This document shows, in pieces, positions 41,977-52,900 of a stretch of 64,000 bases of DNA. The number at the start of each line of letters is the position of its first letter. Within the stretch, counting starts at the first letter, position 1. A program made the position numbers and the translations under genes. Origin of the DNA: Nitzschia sp. DOCU1 (Eukaryota; Bacillariophyta; Bacillariophyceae; Bacillariales; Bacillariaceae); NCBI GenBank assembly GCA_951394045.1, contig OX595996.1, forward strand, positions 434,001 through 498,000, read 5' to 3'. The notes below the pieces were generated by a model, which made no database searches, was not told the DNA's origin, and was given only the letters and a program-made list of their open reading frames with translations.

Positions 41977-42855
41977 ATGACATCGGCAGCTGCAACTTCC
42001 GTTGTGACAACGGCAATCCCCAAATTTCGGTATCTTTCGGCCTGGTTCTGCCCCTTTGCACACCGAGCGACGTTGGCCCTCGAGCACCACAAGGGACGAG
42101 TGGAGTACGAGTGGGTCGAAGCGCTAGGGTGGGAGCAACGCGAGGATGCGAACAATGTTACGGGGACTGGGCATGAATGGTGGTATCATTGGAAGGCTGA
42201 GGAACTGAAACGAGCGAGTCCAGGGGCCTTGGTCCCCACGTTGATTCCCATTGACAGCCGAACGGGTCAACCCGACGAGTCCAAGAGTGTCTTTGAATCG
42301 ATCGTTACCATTGAATATATTGATCAAGTGAGCGGCGCAACAGGAAAGGACCGATTGGTTTCCGAAGATCCTTTTTGGTATGCACGTAGCCGATACTGGG
42401 CCGACAAGGTCAATCGAGAATGTTGTTCTCCCTACTATGGCGTTTTGGTTCGCAAGGACGAAAGTGAACGTCAGGAACATTTTCAAGATTTGATCAAAGG
42501 CCTAACAACTTTCTCAAAGCAATTGGCAGGTTCGTCGGGGCCTACATTTCTACCCGACGCCCAATTATCCAATGTCGACTTGACCTTGCTTCCGTGGGCA
42601 TATCGCTACTATGTTTTTGAAGCCTACCGGGGTCCGGACTACAAAATTCCCGAGACAAAAGAGCTAGAACCCTATCACGAATGGTACGATCATGTCATGA
42701 ATCTTGATAGTGTGAAGCGCACTCTTCCCGACAAGGACCGATATTTGGAGCACATTGGAAAGTATGCTAGTGGCAGCGCTCGTTCCAAGGTTGCAAACGC
42801 GGTGCGAAGAGGAGTCAAAGCACACGAATTCGATGACGATAAGGATGAATACTGA
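41977..42855 (+). CDS. Omega-type glutathione S-transferase
   Basis: The protein has 292 residues from the ATG at 41977. The thioredoxin-like N-terminal domain has the omega-class active site in YLSAWFCPFAHRATLAL, with a catalytic Cys rather than Tyr or Ser. The cis-Pro is in GALVPTLIP, and the glutathione-binding Glu-Ser pair in VFESIVTIEYID. The all-helical C-terminal domain covers residues about 120-270, with the typical LSNVDLTLLPWAYRYYVF helix. Omega GSTs act as thioltransferases, dehydroascorbate reductases or deglutathionylases. An insertion rich in Glu/Trp (residues about 45-75) lengthens the first domain. No clear targeting peptide, so cytosolic is inferred. Confidence 0.85.
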   Translation: MTSAAATSVVTTAIPKFRYLSAWFCPFAHRATLALEHHKGRVEYEWVEALGWEQREDANNVTGTGHEWWYHWKAEELKRASPGALVPTLIPIDSRTGQPDESKSVFESIVTIEYIDQVSGATGKDRLVSEDPFWYARSRYWADKVNRECCSPYYGVLVRKDESERQEHFQDLIKGLTTFSKQLAGSSGPTFLPDAQLSNVDLTLLPWAYRYYVFEAYRGPDYKIPETKELEPYHEWYDHVMNLDSVKRTLPDKDRYLEHIGKYASGSARSKVANAVRRGVKAHEFDDDKDEY

Positions 42856-43070
42856 CGTAATAGTCCTGAGTGTAATCTACTATGACTTGTATGTATTCAC
42901 GCTTTCTACGGTACGAAACAGTATCATCGTCGCCCGAAGCGTTCAATTCGTCGTGCGTTTCCCAAATCCGTGCTTGGTGACATGCTGCTGAAACGGTACG
43001 AAAAGGGGACCAAAGCACACGAACACATTGACGTTGTACAAGAATACCCAAAACATTGTAGATCTGTCAT

Positions 43071-44297
43071 TTAGCTACTATTACTTTGATCGTAGTCTCG
43101 CTTTCTATGTGAGACGACGCCGTAGTCGTCAACAGATTTGCTAGCAGAAGTAGGGAATTCATCGTACGCTTGTCGAATCACATCGACCCAAGTATCAAAG
43201 TATTGTGGATTTCGAAACCAAGCCTTTTGTTCCAGATGGATGAAGTGACCAGTGATAGAGTTCGCGGGAGTCGTGCAAATTTGGTCCGGTGGCACACCAT
43301 TCCAAAGTCGGCCTTGGACGTTAGTGCTGCCCGACATGGAACAAGACACGGATGTTGGTGCCGACCCTGTAGGAATACAAGACGATGGTAATAGCACAAA
43401 AGTTGTATTTTGAATCTTGGAAAATTGAGTAGTGATATGCTTCCACAGACTCGTAAGTTTTGGGTGGGACGTGCCGGATGGTACGGATCCCATGCCATGC
43501 GTCAAATAGGCATCGACACCTTGACAGGTGGAAGGCCCCATGCCATGAAATTGAATAGACGTAAAGTCTAGATCGGGAAATTGTTGATAGTGCTTCCAAA
43601 TGGCTGCGACCGCTGCGTGGAATCCATGTTGAATGCTGTGGGCAGCATCCGAAATGCGAAATGGCTCTCCCTGACAAGAAGTTTCGTTTGTGGCGTAGCG
43701 ATAAGCACCAGAAATTACCAGTGACCGCGCATTTACACCCTGAAATATAGCAATGGATTGTTCTGCCGTATTTTGATCATGCAAGGGATGGGGCGCGTCA
43801 ATGGAAAGATGCCGCAGGTCATTCACCTCGTCGTCCATGGGCGGATGAACAACCACTGTCCCCCATGGAAAATCTGAAGATGTCGTCACAAATACACAAT
43901 ATATATCTAGATATTCAGTATCGTGAAAGATTCCAATCTCGTATTTCCCGAGCAGCGATCGCAGATCAATGGACGAACATTGTTGTTCGATTTCTTCTGA
44001 CGATCCGCCTTCCAATGCCATCATGTCGCCGACGATCCGTCCAATGTCTTGCAAAACTTCCAGAGACGGTACTGCATATTCTTCACCCCCCACAGGCATA
44101 CGAGACAATATGTGTTTCTGGTAATAATCTTCGAGTGTCGCCCACTTGGCCCCGATTCGTGTGACATTCCAAACGGACGGCACGTCCACCTGATAGGCAA
44201 GGGACGATGCCGAAATCACGTACACCCAACATAACAGCCATGGAAGAAAAACAACTGCGAGACGTAGAATACTACTACCACAATGGTGAGTATTCAT
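43071..44297 (-). CDS. Secreted or membrane-anchored unknown, hydrolase-like
   Basis: The preferred start is the ATG at 44297, giving 408 residues and a strong N-terminal signal/anchor (LRLAVVFLPWLLCWVYVISA). An ATG at 44441 would give 456 residues but bury the signal. The body holds conserved-looking patches: HLSIDAPHPLHDQNTAEQSI, RSLVISGAYRYATNETSCQG, SIQFHGMGPSTC and NSITGHFIHLEQKAWFRNPQ. The arrangement of His and Asp/Glu residues (HPLHDQNT, QFHGMG, HFIHLEQ) looks like a metal-dependent amidohydrolase or N-formylglutamate-hydrolase-like enzyme, but I cannot name the family with confidence. Several Cys and NxT sites support an extracytoplasmic location. Confidence 0.6.
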   Translation of the reverse strand: MNTHHCGSSILRLAVVFLPWLLCWVYVISASSLAYQVDVPSVWNVTRIGAKWATLEDYYQKHILSRMPVGGEEYAVPSLEVLQDIGRIVGDMMALEGGSSEEIEQQCSSIDLRSLLGKYEIGIFHDTEYLDIYCVFVTTSSDFPWGTVVVHPPMDDEVNDLRHLSIDAPHPLHDQNTAEQSIAIFQGVNARSLVISGAYRYATNETSCQGEPFRISDAAHSIQHGFHAAVAAIWKHYQQFPDLDFTSIQFHGMGPSTCQGVDAYLTHGMGSVPSGTSHPKLTSLWKHITTQFSKIQNTTFVLLPSSCIPTGSAPTSVSCSMSGSTNVQGRLWNGVPPDQICTTPANSITGHFIHLEQKAWFRNPQYFDTWVDVIRQAYDEFPTSASKSVDDYGVVSHRKRDYDQSNSS

Positions 44298-44711
44298 TCC
44301 ATTTCGTGCAGGAAAGCAACTCTTTTCAAAGACACAACTGGTAGAAAGTGCCGAGAGGGGCAACACAGGAGCGAAGCAGATGGTGGGAATCGTCGATTGG
44401 CGATTGATGTCGGAATTTCGCGCCACGACACACGACGTCATCTGACACGAGAGATCGATGAGATGCGCCGCGCGCGTGTCGTCAACGTAGCGGAGACGGC
44501 GCGGCGTTAAATGAGATTGTATCGTACGAGTCAATTAGGTGAGTCGACCATTCCGATTAAACTCGTGACTCGATTGCTTTCGCTGCCGCTACACTATCGT
44601 GTTACGTTTTGCTGGAATAGCTATCGTGTCATCTGTGTTTTACCGATGAATTTTATGTAGTTCAAAAGAAAATAGTCTTATTTCCACTCGATAATTTCTT
44701 CTAGATCTTGT
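44298..44711. other. Upstream flank of the secreted unknown, no gene seen
   Basis: An in-frame open stretch continues upstream to 44441 (alternative start). Beyond that I see no gene. Confidence 0.4.
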
Positions 44712-44996
44712 CCTCATATCCCACCAGCCAACACTACTCTGCGAGTTCTGTTCTCCGTGCTGTGCTGCCTGTTCGGCTGCTCAAAAACGAAGAGAATAAA
44801 AATTTCCCCAACACCGGCCAATACTTGACAGTATATCTAATAATGTAAAACAAATATTCCTCATATATCCCCACCAGGTAGCACCACTCTGACAGTTCTT
44901 GCGTTCCGTGCTGCTGCTCAAGCAAGACAACAGCCATCTACATTGCCCCAATACCGATCAATACTTGAAATGTATATCCAATCATGCAAAACACAT
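44712..44996. repeat. Imperfect tandem duplication of the MAPEG gene 3' end
   Basis: About 44712-44856 and 44859-44996 align over most of their length (for example CAATACTTGA followed by GTATATC at equivalent places in both). The right copy contains the last ~16 codons and stop of the MAPEG gene (stop at 44938-44940) plus 3' flank. The left copy is a diverged duplicate lying downstream of the real stop, with the frame no longer ending at the same place. It is an old partial duplication. Confidence 0.7.
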
Positions 44997-45555
44997 TGAT
45001 CGACCAAAGAGTGGCTCGAATCTCGTGGCTGCCGGCGGCAGAGTACCATACAGTATGAATCAAGCGAGTGTACAGGTTGACCTTGAGCAACAACGATGCA
45101 TAACCTGGGTCGGGGTTGACTAGAACCATGAAGAAACCCATGAGAAGCATAAAGGGCACGTTTTCAAGGTCGTTGTTGTGAATTCGATTGAAGCGATCCT
45201 TGATGGGATCGTTCATTGTAAGGGGGCCCACGCCAGTACCAAGATCTTCGGGGTTCTTGTTGAACGAATTATTTTCACACGCAAAGTAGACCACAATCCA
45301 GGGCATTGCCATGGTCTTTAGAAACAATCCGGCAGCACAGAATAGAAACGTGCGAAGGACCTGGTTTTCATTCACATCCCAAATCACGGGTCCACCCGAA
45401 GGCTTGGGGAAATAGGAAGTGGCCAGGTAATAATTTCCGCCAAGAATCCCCGCGACAAAGGCGATGATCTGCCAACCAAAGAATCCGGGCTTGAAAATAA
45501 GCTGCTTCTGGTAGAATCGGAGTTCTGGAGGCGAAGGAGGCTTGGTGGCTGCCAT
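44938..45555 (-). CDS. MAPEG-family membrane protein (microsomal GST-like)
   Basis: The protein has 205 residues. Four hydrophobic segments fit MAPEG topology: GFFGWQIIAFVAGILGGNYY, LRTFLFCAAGLFLKTMAMPW, NVPFMLLMGFFMVLVNPDP and WSINVFCMIGYTFQVLIGIG. The signature DRFNRIHNNDLENVPFMLL, the glutathione-binding region of MGST1/PGES members, is clear. Members conjugate or reduce lipid hydroperoxides with glutathione, or make eicosanoids, in the ER or outer organelle membranes. It is slightly longer than typical (about 150 residues), with a ~40-residue insert between helices 1 and 2. The 3' end of this gene was duplicated downstream (44712-44856). Confidence 0.82.
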   Translation of the reverse strand: MAATKPPSPPELRFYQKQLIFKPGFFGWQIIAFVAGILGGNYYLATSYFPKPSGGPVIWDVNENQVLRTFLFCAAGLFLKTMAMPWIVVYFACENNSFNKNPEDLGTGVGPLTMNDPIKDRFNRIHNNDLENVPFMLLMGFFMVLVNPDPGYASLLLKVNLYTRLIHTVWYSAAGSHEIRATLWSINVFCMIGYTFQVLIGIGAM

Positions 45556-46211
45556 TTTCGTTGGGTGGAGAGGGTGCTTTGCCGCTGCTGTCTTTGAGAA
45601 ACAATGCTCTCTTGCAGGTTCTCAGATCTTGGCTTGCACTCCATGCATGATGGTGTGGTGTCAAATGCAATCTTCTCTGCTGCGCCGTGGATACTTTAAC
45701 GGTTCGTGACGGTGTTCTTTAGCAGCGAGTACTCGGAATACTCGCGCGACTACGGCAACCCAATGCACACAGGCACTTTTTCCGAGTGGAAACATGGGCT
45801 ACAATCAGTTGAAACATGGACTATGGATGCTGATGGTCGTGGCGTCAAATCTCCCTTCGCCACCATTCGTAGCGACTATTAGCACGGCAGAAGCCAATGA
45901 AAAACCTGTTTTCCGGAGGTACCAATACGATCGACAGAGATGCGTGCCCAGCAGCAGGTCATCCTCATTTTTCCTCGAATTGAAACATAGGCGAAAAATA
46001 GTCGAAACGTGGACTTCCTGGAGAAAACGTTCCCCTGGGATCACTGCAACATAGTTATTTCGTATCTATCAACAATATGCTAGCTATTACGAAGTAGTAG
46101 GAGGGGAGAGTGGGAGACACCACCATTAGAAATTACGACGACGTTCAGCCATGGTGATGCAGCGACGATGCAGTAACTGATCATTTTTCTACTGCTGTTG
46201 CAAGTACCACA
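45556..46211. other. Intergenic, no gene seen
   Basis: This is the upstream region of the MAPEG gene and the 3' flank of the GH28-like gene. An 86-codon frame at 45794-46054 has no domain. Confidence 0.45.
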
Positions 46212-47804
46212 TCATTCCCCCAAACCAGTGCTGTGATGCCGTCGACGGGAGGCACGAGCCAAAAGGAGTATGGGTAGCAAGAATGCCAGAGATCTCGCTT
46301 GGGAATCAACCTTTATCGAGGATTGCACAGACTTGAGAAACGCTACTGATATAGCAAAGAAGGGACGCCAATCCAGCAGCTCCTCCCTCACTTGCTGGGA
46401 ATCTTGGCTGTCGACCAGTTTCCTCCATTGTGCAAGTTGTGGCAAGCCTTTGGAAAACAAAAACGGTGCAGCCTCAGCCTCGTCTTTTGAAGAAGTGTCT
46501 ATTTGTAGCATCTTGCAAGGCGGTGATGGCACCACAGTCCCATTCACTACTCCAACAGGCGGCCCAGGCGTCACCGTGTCATAGACCACAGACACGTTGA
46601 CCAGGTCGGTGCAAATCCAAGAGCTGATAGCAATACCTGCGTCTGGGGATATCGGATCGGGAAAGTACAAATTTTTCAACAAGACGTTTTGAATGGGGCT
46701 GGCGGGGTTCAGTCCCTCTAGATCGTACGAGTTCTGAGCAATGAACGTTGACGCCATGCCATCCCAATTTTCAAAGACAAAATCTTTAAACTCGGGTGCC
46801 ACAGGTGGAGTCCAGCTGGCGGGGCATGAAGGATTCCGACCGTCTGTCCCACTGTATAGATTCATGGCGATTTTGAGTGCAGAAGACTTCAACAGCCCCG
46901 TCACCTTGATATCTCGAAAGGTAATATTTCGCATATAGCCTCCTCGACTTTCTCCGGATTTGAACTTGACGACTTCCCAAGCAAGACTGGGAAAATAAAT
47001 TTGTTCTCCCAAGACATTTTCGATTCCGCCACTCATTTCCGATCCCAACGATATTCGGTTGACCATACAGGTCAAGTTACGAATGTGAATGTTGCTGGCA
47101 GGTTTTCCATATTCGACCCCAAAACAATCCCACCCCGACTTGATGGAGACACAGTCGTCGCCTCCGGTATAGGTGCAGTCTTCGATCAGAACGTTGCGAG
47201 AGGAATCGGGGTCGAACCCGTCGGTATTGGGAGTATGATTGGCGTTGACAACATGGACGTTCTGGATATGGACATTGTCACAATCGTAGGGATGGACTGT
47301 CCAAAAGGGAGAATTCTGCAGTAAAAGGCTGTACATGCGGAATCCTCTGGTGTACATGAATTCCACCAAATGCCCCCGGGTTATCGTCTCGTTACCAGAA
47401 TCGTGCAACTGATACCAATAGGCTCCATTGCCGTCCACTATTGATTTGAATGGATCTTGACCACGTATCGTTACATTCACTAAATTTTCTCCATGAAGTA
47501 GGCTGGTATGTCGGGGTCCAGGATGATCCCGTCCTTGACCGTAGCTCGGGAGTGGCGGGATGACGGGCCACAGAGATGCGTTGGCAATTCCCAGGATCAT
47601 AGCGCCCGACTCAATGTACAGTTCCATGTGGCTCGTCAAGTTGATAGGCCGAATCCTGTACACCACTTGTCCTTGCTGTGAACCTGTGACTATCAGTTGT
47701 CCTCCCCCGTTTTGCTGGATCCATGCAATACCCTTTTCGAAGGCTTCAGTATCATCCTGGATTCCGTCGCCCACAGCCCCAAATTCACCAATAGACACAC
47801 TCAT
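46212..47804 (-). CDS. GH28 polygalacturonase-like (pectin lyase fold) protein
   Basis: The protein has 530 residues from the ATG at 47804. The right-handed beta-helix begins at once (SIGEFGAVGDGIQDDTEAF). GH28 landmarks are NTDGFDPDSSRNVLIEDC (first catalytic Asp), YTGGDDCVSIKSG (Asp pair), NRISLGSEMSGGIENV in the position of the usual G-H-G motif, and VKFKSGESRGGYMRNITF near the RIK site. The SEMSGG form is found in bacterial and plant-like exo-acting members. A hydrophobic segment near the C-terminus (LAFLLPILLLA) followed by basic residues suggests membrane attachment. There is no N-terminal signal peptide in this frame; an unseen upstream exon could supply one. Targets would be galacturonan-like cell-wall or exopolysaccharides. 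Confidence 0.85.
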   Translation of the reverse strand: MSVSIGEFGAVGDGIQDDTEAFEKGIAWIQQNGGGQLIVTGSQQGQVVYRIRPINLTSHMELYIESGAMILGIANASLWPVIPPLPSYGQGRDHPGPRHTSLLHGENLVNVTIRGQDPFKSIVDGNGAYWYQLHDSGNETITRGHLVEFMYTRGFRMYSLLLQNSPFWTVHPYDCDNVHIQNVHVVNANHTPNTDGFDPDSSRNVLIEDCTYTGGDDCVSIKSGWDCFGVEYGKPASNIHIRNLTCMVNRISLGSEMSGGIENVLGEQIYFPSLAWEVVKFKSGESRGGYMRNITFRDIKVTGLLKSSALKIAMNLYSGTDGRNPSCPASWTPPVAPEFKDFVFENWDGMASTFIAQNSYDLEGLNPASPIQNVLLKNLYFPDPISPDAGIAISSWICTDLVNVSVVYDTVTPGPPVGVVNGTVVPSPPCKMLQIDTSSKDEAEAAPFLFSKGLPQLAQWRKLVDSQDSQQVREELLDWRPFFAISVAFLKSVQSSIKVDSQARSLAFLLPILLLARASRRRHHSTGLGE

Positions 47805-48168
47805 TATCAACGACACTCAGATCAAAACGCCCTTACATTCTCACCAGCGACATCGATACCACCGCAAACATTCTATTATTGGAGTCTCACTGCCGTTGTC
47901 GTCCGCTGGCAGCAAAATGAGGGGCACTGTATCGTACTGTGGGGTGATGGCAGAGCGAGGCTGTTGCACGGCGCGCGTATCTTTTCTCCTCGGATCGGAG
48001 TGATCTTGGATCTTCGACTAATCTGACTTCTCATGAGTACCGCGCCTTTTGCCTTGGTGCGCGCGTCGCGAATGTATGTACGTATGGCAACCACCCAGGC
48101 GTACGATAGGTACATATGATAGGTACCTTTTGATTCCCGCCGCCGCTTCGAAACAAGATGCGAAGGAT
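47805..48168. promoter_or_regulatory. Divergent region between the GH28-like and P2X-like genes
   Basis: This 364-bp stretch lies between two outward-facing genes. On the minus strand it contains GTGAGA and CTGAG sites that could flank a small intron for a missing 5' exon of the GH28-like gene, but I could not build a clean in-frame join. Confidence 0.4.
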
Positions 48169-49689
48169 ATGCGCTGGACGATGACCGACGACCATGATGG
48201 TCGTGGTCGGGGTCTCTCATTGTGGCCTATCTTCTTGTCTATTGTTGCCGTTGCCGCAAATGCCACCGTTCTTTGGATGGATTCCTTTTTTTCTTCTTAC
48301 GAAACGGTGAAATACGTGGCCATTCCCGATCGGCGACTCGCCGTTCTAAGAGGAATCTTGTTATTGGCCATTCTGATGTACGTTGTGGTAGTCGAGCTGA
48401 TACAACAAAATGGTTACCTTGAGCCCTACGGAGTGACGGGCCTTACTCGCTTTTCCTTGCAGCAACCCACCGTCCAAAATTGTAATCCTGCCACTCCGGG
48501 ATGTTCCAATGCCTTTAGCCCACTCTCCAGTCTGCCGTACTGTTCTCAGTACAAAGGCGACGGCAACTATTCGGGACCCATTTATCCTTGCCAAATTTAC
48601 GAGGCTGTCAATGCTCAAGTCATTCGAGAAACGTCCTTGGTACTTTGGACGCGAGCTACCACGTACAATCAAACTTTGATATGTCATTCAACGGCAGATA
48701 CCTGTCCTCAAACCTACCAGAATACTAATGAGGCCGCAGAACCCTTTTATATTGCCCAGTCGGAAGCTTTTACTCTCTTGATGGAACATGCCGTGACTTC
48801 GAGTAGTCTATGTCGATCGCATTCTCGTTCTACCAACAACCAAAAGCCACATTATTCTTGTTCGGCACAAGCCAAAGACTATCAAGGTCGATTGAAATCT
48901 CGGAATGAAGCGCTGTGTCAATCCGAGCATGCCAAAAACAATTCCTTTACAACGGAACGATCCTGGCAATTGACGGATCGTGCGCCCTGTTTTATAGGTC
49001 CCAATCGAACCACCAATCAACAAGACTTTTTCTCGGTCAATGTCTTGCTTCAAGCGGCTGGTGTCACATTGGACGATTGTGTCGTTGGTACAAATGATAG
49101 TACTACGGACAATGAAGCAGCAACAGCAACTAGGAATTGTTCTTCCACACTGCGCAGTTCCGGTGGAACTCTCTTGTTGCAAGTGGTTTGGAATGATGCT
49201 GTTTCGTGGCGAGGATTGGTTGAACCCCATTATGTTTATTTGGCACAACTCATTGGCGATTCTTACAAGGAAAGTCAATCCTTTTATTATCGAGAATATC
49301 GAGAGGCTCGCATCTTGATGCGGGCGCATGGTTTGAAAGTAGCTCTAGTGGTGGAAGGAACCTTTCATCAATTTGAAATGGTACAATTTCTGATCCGATT
49401 AACGACAGCTTTGGGCTTGTTGGCTGTGGCACGGGTCGTGGTGGATCATTTCATGTTACATGTCTTGCCCGATAAGGAACGATATCAACAAGCCAAATAT
49501 GAAACCATGACAAGAACAATAACGACAAGCGGGGACGACCAAGCTTCTAGTAGTAGTCGAAGAAGCAACACCATGATAAGGGAGCGAGAAGATGCCGCCG
49601 AAACCTTTGCTGCAGAGACCGATGCAGTTAGCAGCACTACAGGGGATGATGATATGACGGAACCGCTACTGCCGACCCAAGAGGCATGA
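48169..49689 (+). CDS. P2X receptor-like ATP-gated cation channel
   Basis: The protein has about 506 residues from the ATG at 48169 (48076 and 48181 are alternatives). P2X subunits are trimeric ion channels with two membrane helices and a large ectodomain. The N-terminal block matches well: YETVKYVAIPDRRLAVLRGI, then TM1 (LLLAILMYVVVVELIQQ) and NGYLEPYGVTG. The C-terminal block matches REARILMRAHGLKVALVVEG, HQFEMVQFLIRLTTALGLLA, and TM2 with its conserved Asp (VARVVVDHFMLHVL). Between them lies a ~340-residue ectodomain with twelve Cys and many NxS/T sites, as in animal P2X. The N-terminus has an extra hydrophobic stretch before the usual Tyr-x-Thr-x-Lys motif. The cytosolic tail is acidic and Ser/Thr-rich. 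I infer a role in extracellular ATP or vacuolar Ca2+ signalling. Confidence 0.78.
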   Translation: MRWTMTDDHDGRGRGLSLWPIFLSIVAVAANATVLWMDSFFSSYETVKYVAIPDRRLAVLRGILLLAILMYVVVVELIQQNGYLEPYGVTGLTRFSLQQPTVQNCNPATPGCSNAFSPLSSLPYCSQYKGDGNYSGPIYPCQIYEAVNAQVIRETSLVLWTRATTYNQTLICHSTADTCPQTYQNTNEAAEPFYIAQSEAFTLLMEHAVTSSSLCRSHSRSTNNQKPHYSCSAQAKDYQGRLKSRNEALCQSEHAKNNSFTTERSWQLTDRAPCFIGPNRTTNQQDFFSVNVLLQAAGVTLDDCVVGTNDSTTDNEAATATRNCSSTLRSSGGTLLLQVVWNDAVSWRGLVEPHYVYLAQLIGDSYKESQSFYYREYREARILMRAHGLKVALVVEGTFHQFEMVQFLIRLTTALGLLAVARVVVDHFMLHVLPDKERYQQAKYETMTRTITTSGDDQASSSSRRSNTMIREREDAAETFAAETDAVSSTTGDDDMTEPLLPTQEA

Positions 49690-49915
49690 GGGAAGGAGCA
49701 ATGACACGCCCTCGTCAGGCTCACAACGCTACTTTGCTTTTACGTTTGGCCCATGACTGGGTCATCGAGCCGTACTCCGATTCAAATGCCATTAGGCGCT
49801 GTTCAGGCCGCTTTCGAGCCGCCAAGGTAGTTTATAGATAGACACTTTTACTTCTTATGGGTGTAATATATTAGTCAACGCAGTACCCGACACGTCTTCG
49901 TGTAAATCTATTTGC

Positions 49916-52900
49916 CTATCTTTCCTTTGAGATCACGTCCCTCCATGCCGGTGGCAGCATATCATCCGGTAGCCCAATGTTGTGGCGAAAGGCCGTCGAC
50001 AGGTGAAGATCCGTCGAGTATGGTTCGTCAAAGAATCGGATAGCCTCCCGAGGCACTCCCTCGCGATTTAGCGTTCCCGCGGAATCAGGGACGCTTATCT
50101 CCACGGTGTACGCATAGTTTGAGCGGCCTTTTCTGGCAGTACGCTCGACGATGCGACAAAAATGTCCATATTCCACCTCGGAATCCGTCTTCCACGGGAA
50201 AATGCGTTGCAGATGTGCCGGATTGTCCAAGTCGACCCCTGCGTTGGTCAAGTAATCTATAGAATACTTCGCAAGCGTCGAGTGACAATGGATCCTCAAA
50301 TTTTCTGGGTACGGGTCCGTTTCTTCTTCTGATCTGGTTCGAAGATACGGCGTTGCGGCCACCTGTTCGTTGAAGTCATGGGCAGAGATGTAGTGTTCCC
50401 ACTCTGGCCTGGGTTGCCATCGTTCGGAGTGATTACGCCATGCGGCAATCCAATCGTCGCCGTAATCCAAAAAGATTTCTTCGTTCGGCCCAATATCTTT
50501 TGTAACAACATAGTCAAAGACCAAGCGTGGATGCTTTAGTTGGTCGAAGTCCAGTGGAGAACGGTCGAATTGCGTTTTGTCATGATTTAAATCCCCGTTT
50601 TGTGCCCATTGCACTCGCACGTTAGCGCGTGTTCGATCATGATTGATGTAATTCACGCCTGTAGAATAGGGGCACAGCAGCAAAGAGGATTCAGACCAAC
50701 CGTAGCAGTAGTTCAACAGGAGTTCGTGCTCGGGTAAACTGGATGTCACGTCGTTGGGCAGGCATGCCTCGGGATCGTCACCGCTTGTTCGAAGCACTAG
50801 TCGGTCGCGTCGCACATGGAGCAACGGTGAACCAGTGAGGACTGTTCCCTTGGGAAGAAATCGCTTCGCAAAAGCACCTTTTCCAGCGTCTTTCAAGCTA
50901 GATGGACCAGGAACAATATGGTCTATACAACGCCCGTTCTTTTCGAGCCATGACACTTCCCGCGTGTGATTGGGTTGGTGCAAAAGGCCAAAGTCGCCGT
51001 CCATTGTCCGAATGAGGTTGCTAGCGCCCTCAAAAGTGTCCGGAAGGGCGACCAAAGTTGTCGACTCTCGAGCCCATGCCCCACCAATACTAGCCATCAA
51101 GTCGAAAACATGCGGACCAAGCTCGATATTGAGCGATTGACTCTCGTCCCATAACCGAAAAAAGCCTTTCAGTAATTCTCGTGCACGGTTATAGTCTTCC
51201 ACAACAGGCAATCCTTCCAAAGATTTCCGACTTTCGAACCACTTAACTCCATAATTTTTGAACATTTCGCCTCCCTTTGGGATTGATCGCTTTGCCTTAT
51301 CAACCCCCCTGTGGAATACCGAGGAAGCGCCCGCCCCAGTGTCCCGATTCCGATGCATCAATGAACTGTCCCATTCTGGTTTTGTCTGCTGTAAATTTAT
51401 CAACGGTGCAAAGCTGTTCGCCGCAGCGTTCAAACCTGGCCAAAATGTGGTCATTGTGGTATCTTCTACCATGAATTCGGTACCCGTTCCCAAGAATTTG
51501 GCGTTCCAAACGTAGTCTTCAAATGGATTTTGATATACCGTATTCTCGAATAGGCAGTGGTCGTTTCGAGTCAACGAGCCGTACAACGGTATAGCTAGAT
51601 CACCGTGGCCAACACTTTCACCAACTTCGTAGCTCCTCCCAGCGAAAACACCCAAGCCTGCGTTAGGAATGCTACTAGGAGCAAGGTAGATGTCACATAT
51701 AAGCGGAGCGTGAGGCGGTATGTGGTCGTAACTGGGAGTCTCGGAGGCATCGGTATCACGTACGGTTCGTTCATCGTTGATGGCTTTGGCTTCCGCAGCG
51801 GGGCAAGCTTCGGCGCGAGGTTCGTGCACAGCTGTACTAGGTGTGGGCGCGGTCAGTATAGTTCGTTTCACCAGCTTTACGTTTCTCCATTCCTGCGATA
51901 CCATTGAGTCTGGCAGACCCAATGGATGACGAAAGGCCATGATCAAATGTAGATCGGTCGTATGGGGCTGGTCAAACCATCGGATCAAACGGCGCGGAAT
52001 GTTGAATTTCTCCACAGGTTCGATCTCCCATGTATCCCTATCCACGATAGCCTCTATGACCACATTGTAGGAATAGGACTCGGTCCTCGTCTCATTGTTG
52101 GATACGCGCAGTTGTCGACCTACAACTTGACACGGGCGTCCATATTCATTTCCGGTCAATTCATTGGACCAATTTCCATCCCAACTCAACCTGTAAAAGC
52201 GTGCGTGGCGATGTGTCAAAATGTCCGAATGGCATCGTAGCTGCAAATACAATGGCGGCGCCTTCGAGGGATCTTGCTGAATCTCTTCGGGGGTCCATAA
52301 TGTGTCCTTGCCTCCATATAGTCGGTTCCAGGTGGTGGAAGAAATATATCCCTTGCCATGTGGAACTGACTCGATCATTTCCGAGCGGAGCCACATTCTG
52401 GAATGCGCCTGAAACGCACGCTCCCAGTCCTCGCCATAATCCAAAAATAGTTCGTCTCCCGGAGCAATAGATTTGGTGGCCACAAATTGGAGTGCTAGCT
52501 GGGGTTTGAAATTTGCGCCCCAATCTTGGAGGGATCTTGTTAAAAAGGTGGCATTGTGGTTCAAGAAACCATCTTTGGGCCACTCGATTCGAAGATTGAC
52601 TTTTTCCTTGTCCATGGCGTGATTGATTGAATTGATTCCCTTGCCATAGGGACAGAGCAGTAGTGTCGTTTCGGGATGAGAATAGCAATAATTGATAGCG
52701 ATCTGTGTTCCAATCTTTTGGAGCTTGGCATACTTTTGAGGATTAATGGGGTCTGGACCGATTTCGTGCATGTCCAGAATGGATTTGTCAAGCGTATGAA
52801 TCAAGGGAGAAGTAGTAACAATGTCACCCTCCTGAAACGATCGTGTCGCAAAGGCCCCTCGGCCGGCTCCATCCAAAGTGGAGATGCCTGACCGTAGAGT

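Noticed and set aside
44734..44937. 67-codon frame downstream of the MAPEG gene
   Set aside because: It is the diverged duplicate of the MAPEG 3' end running into its flank, not a separate gene.
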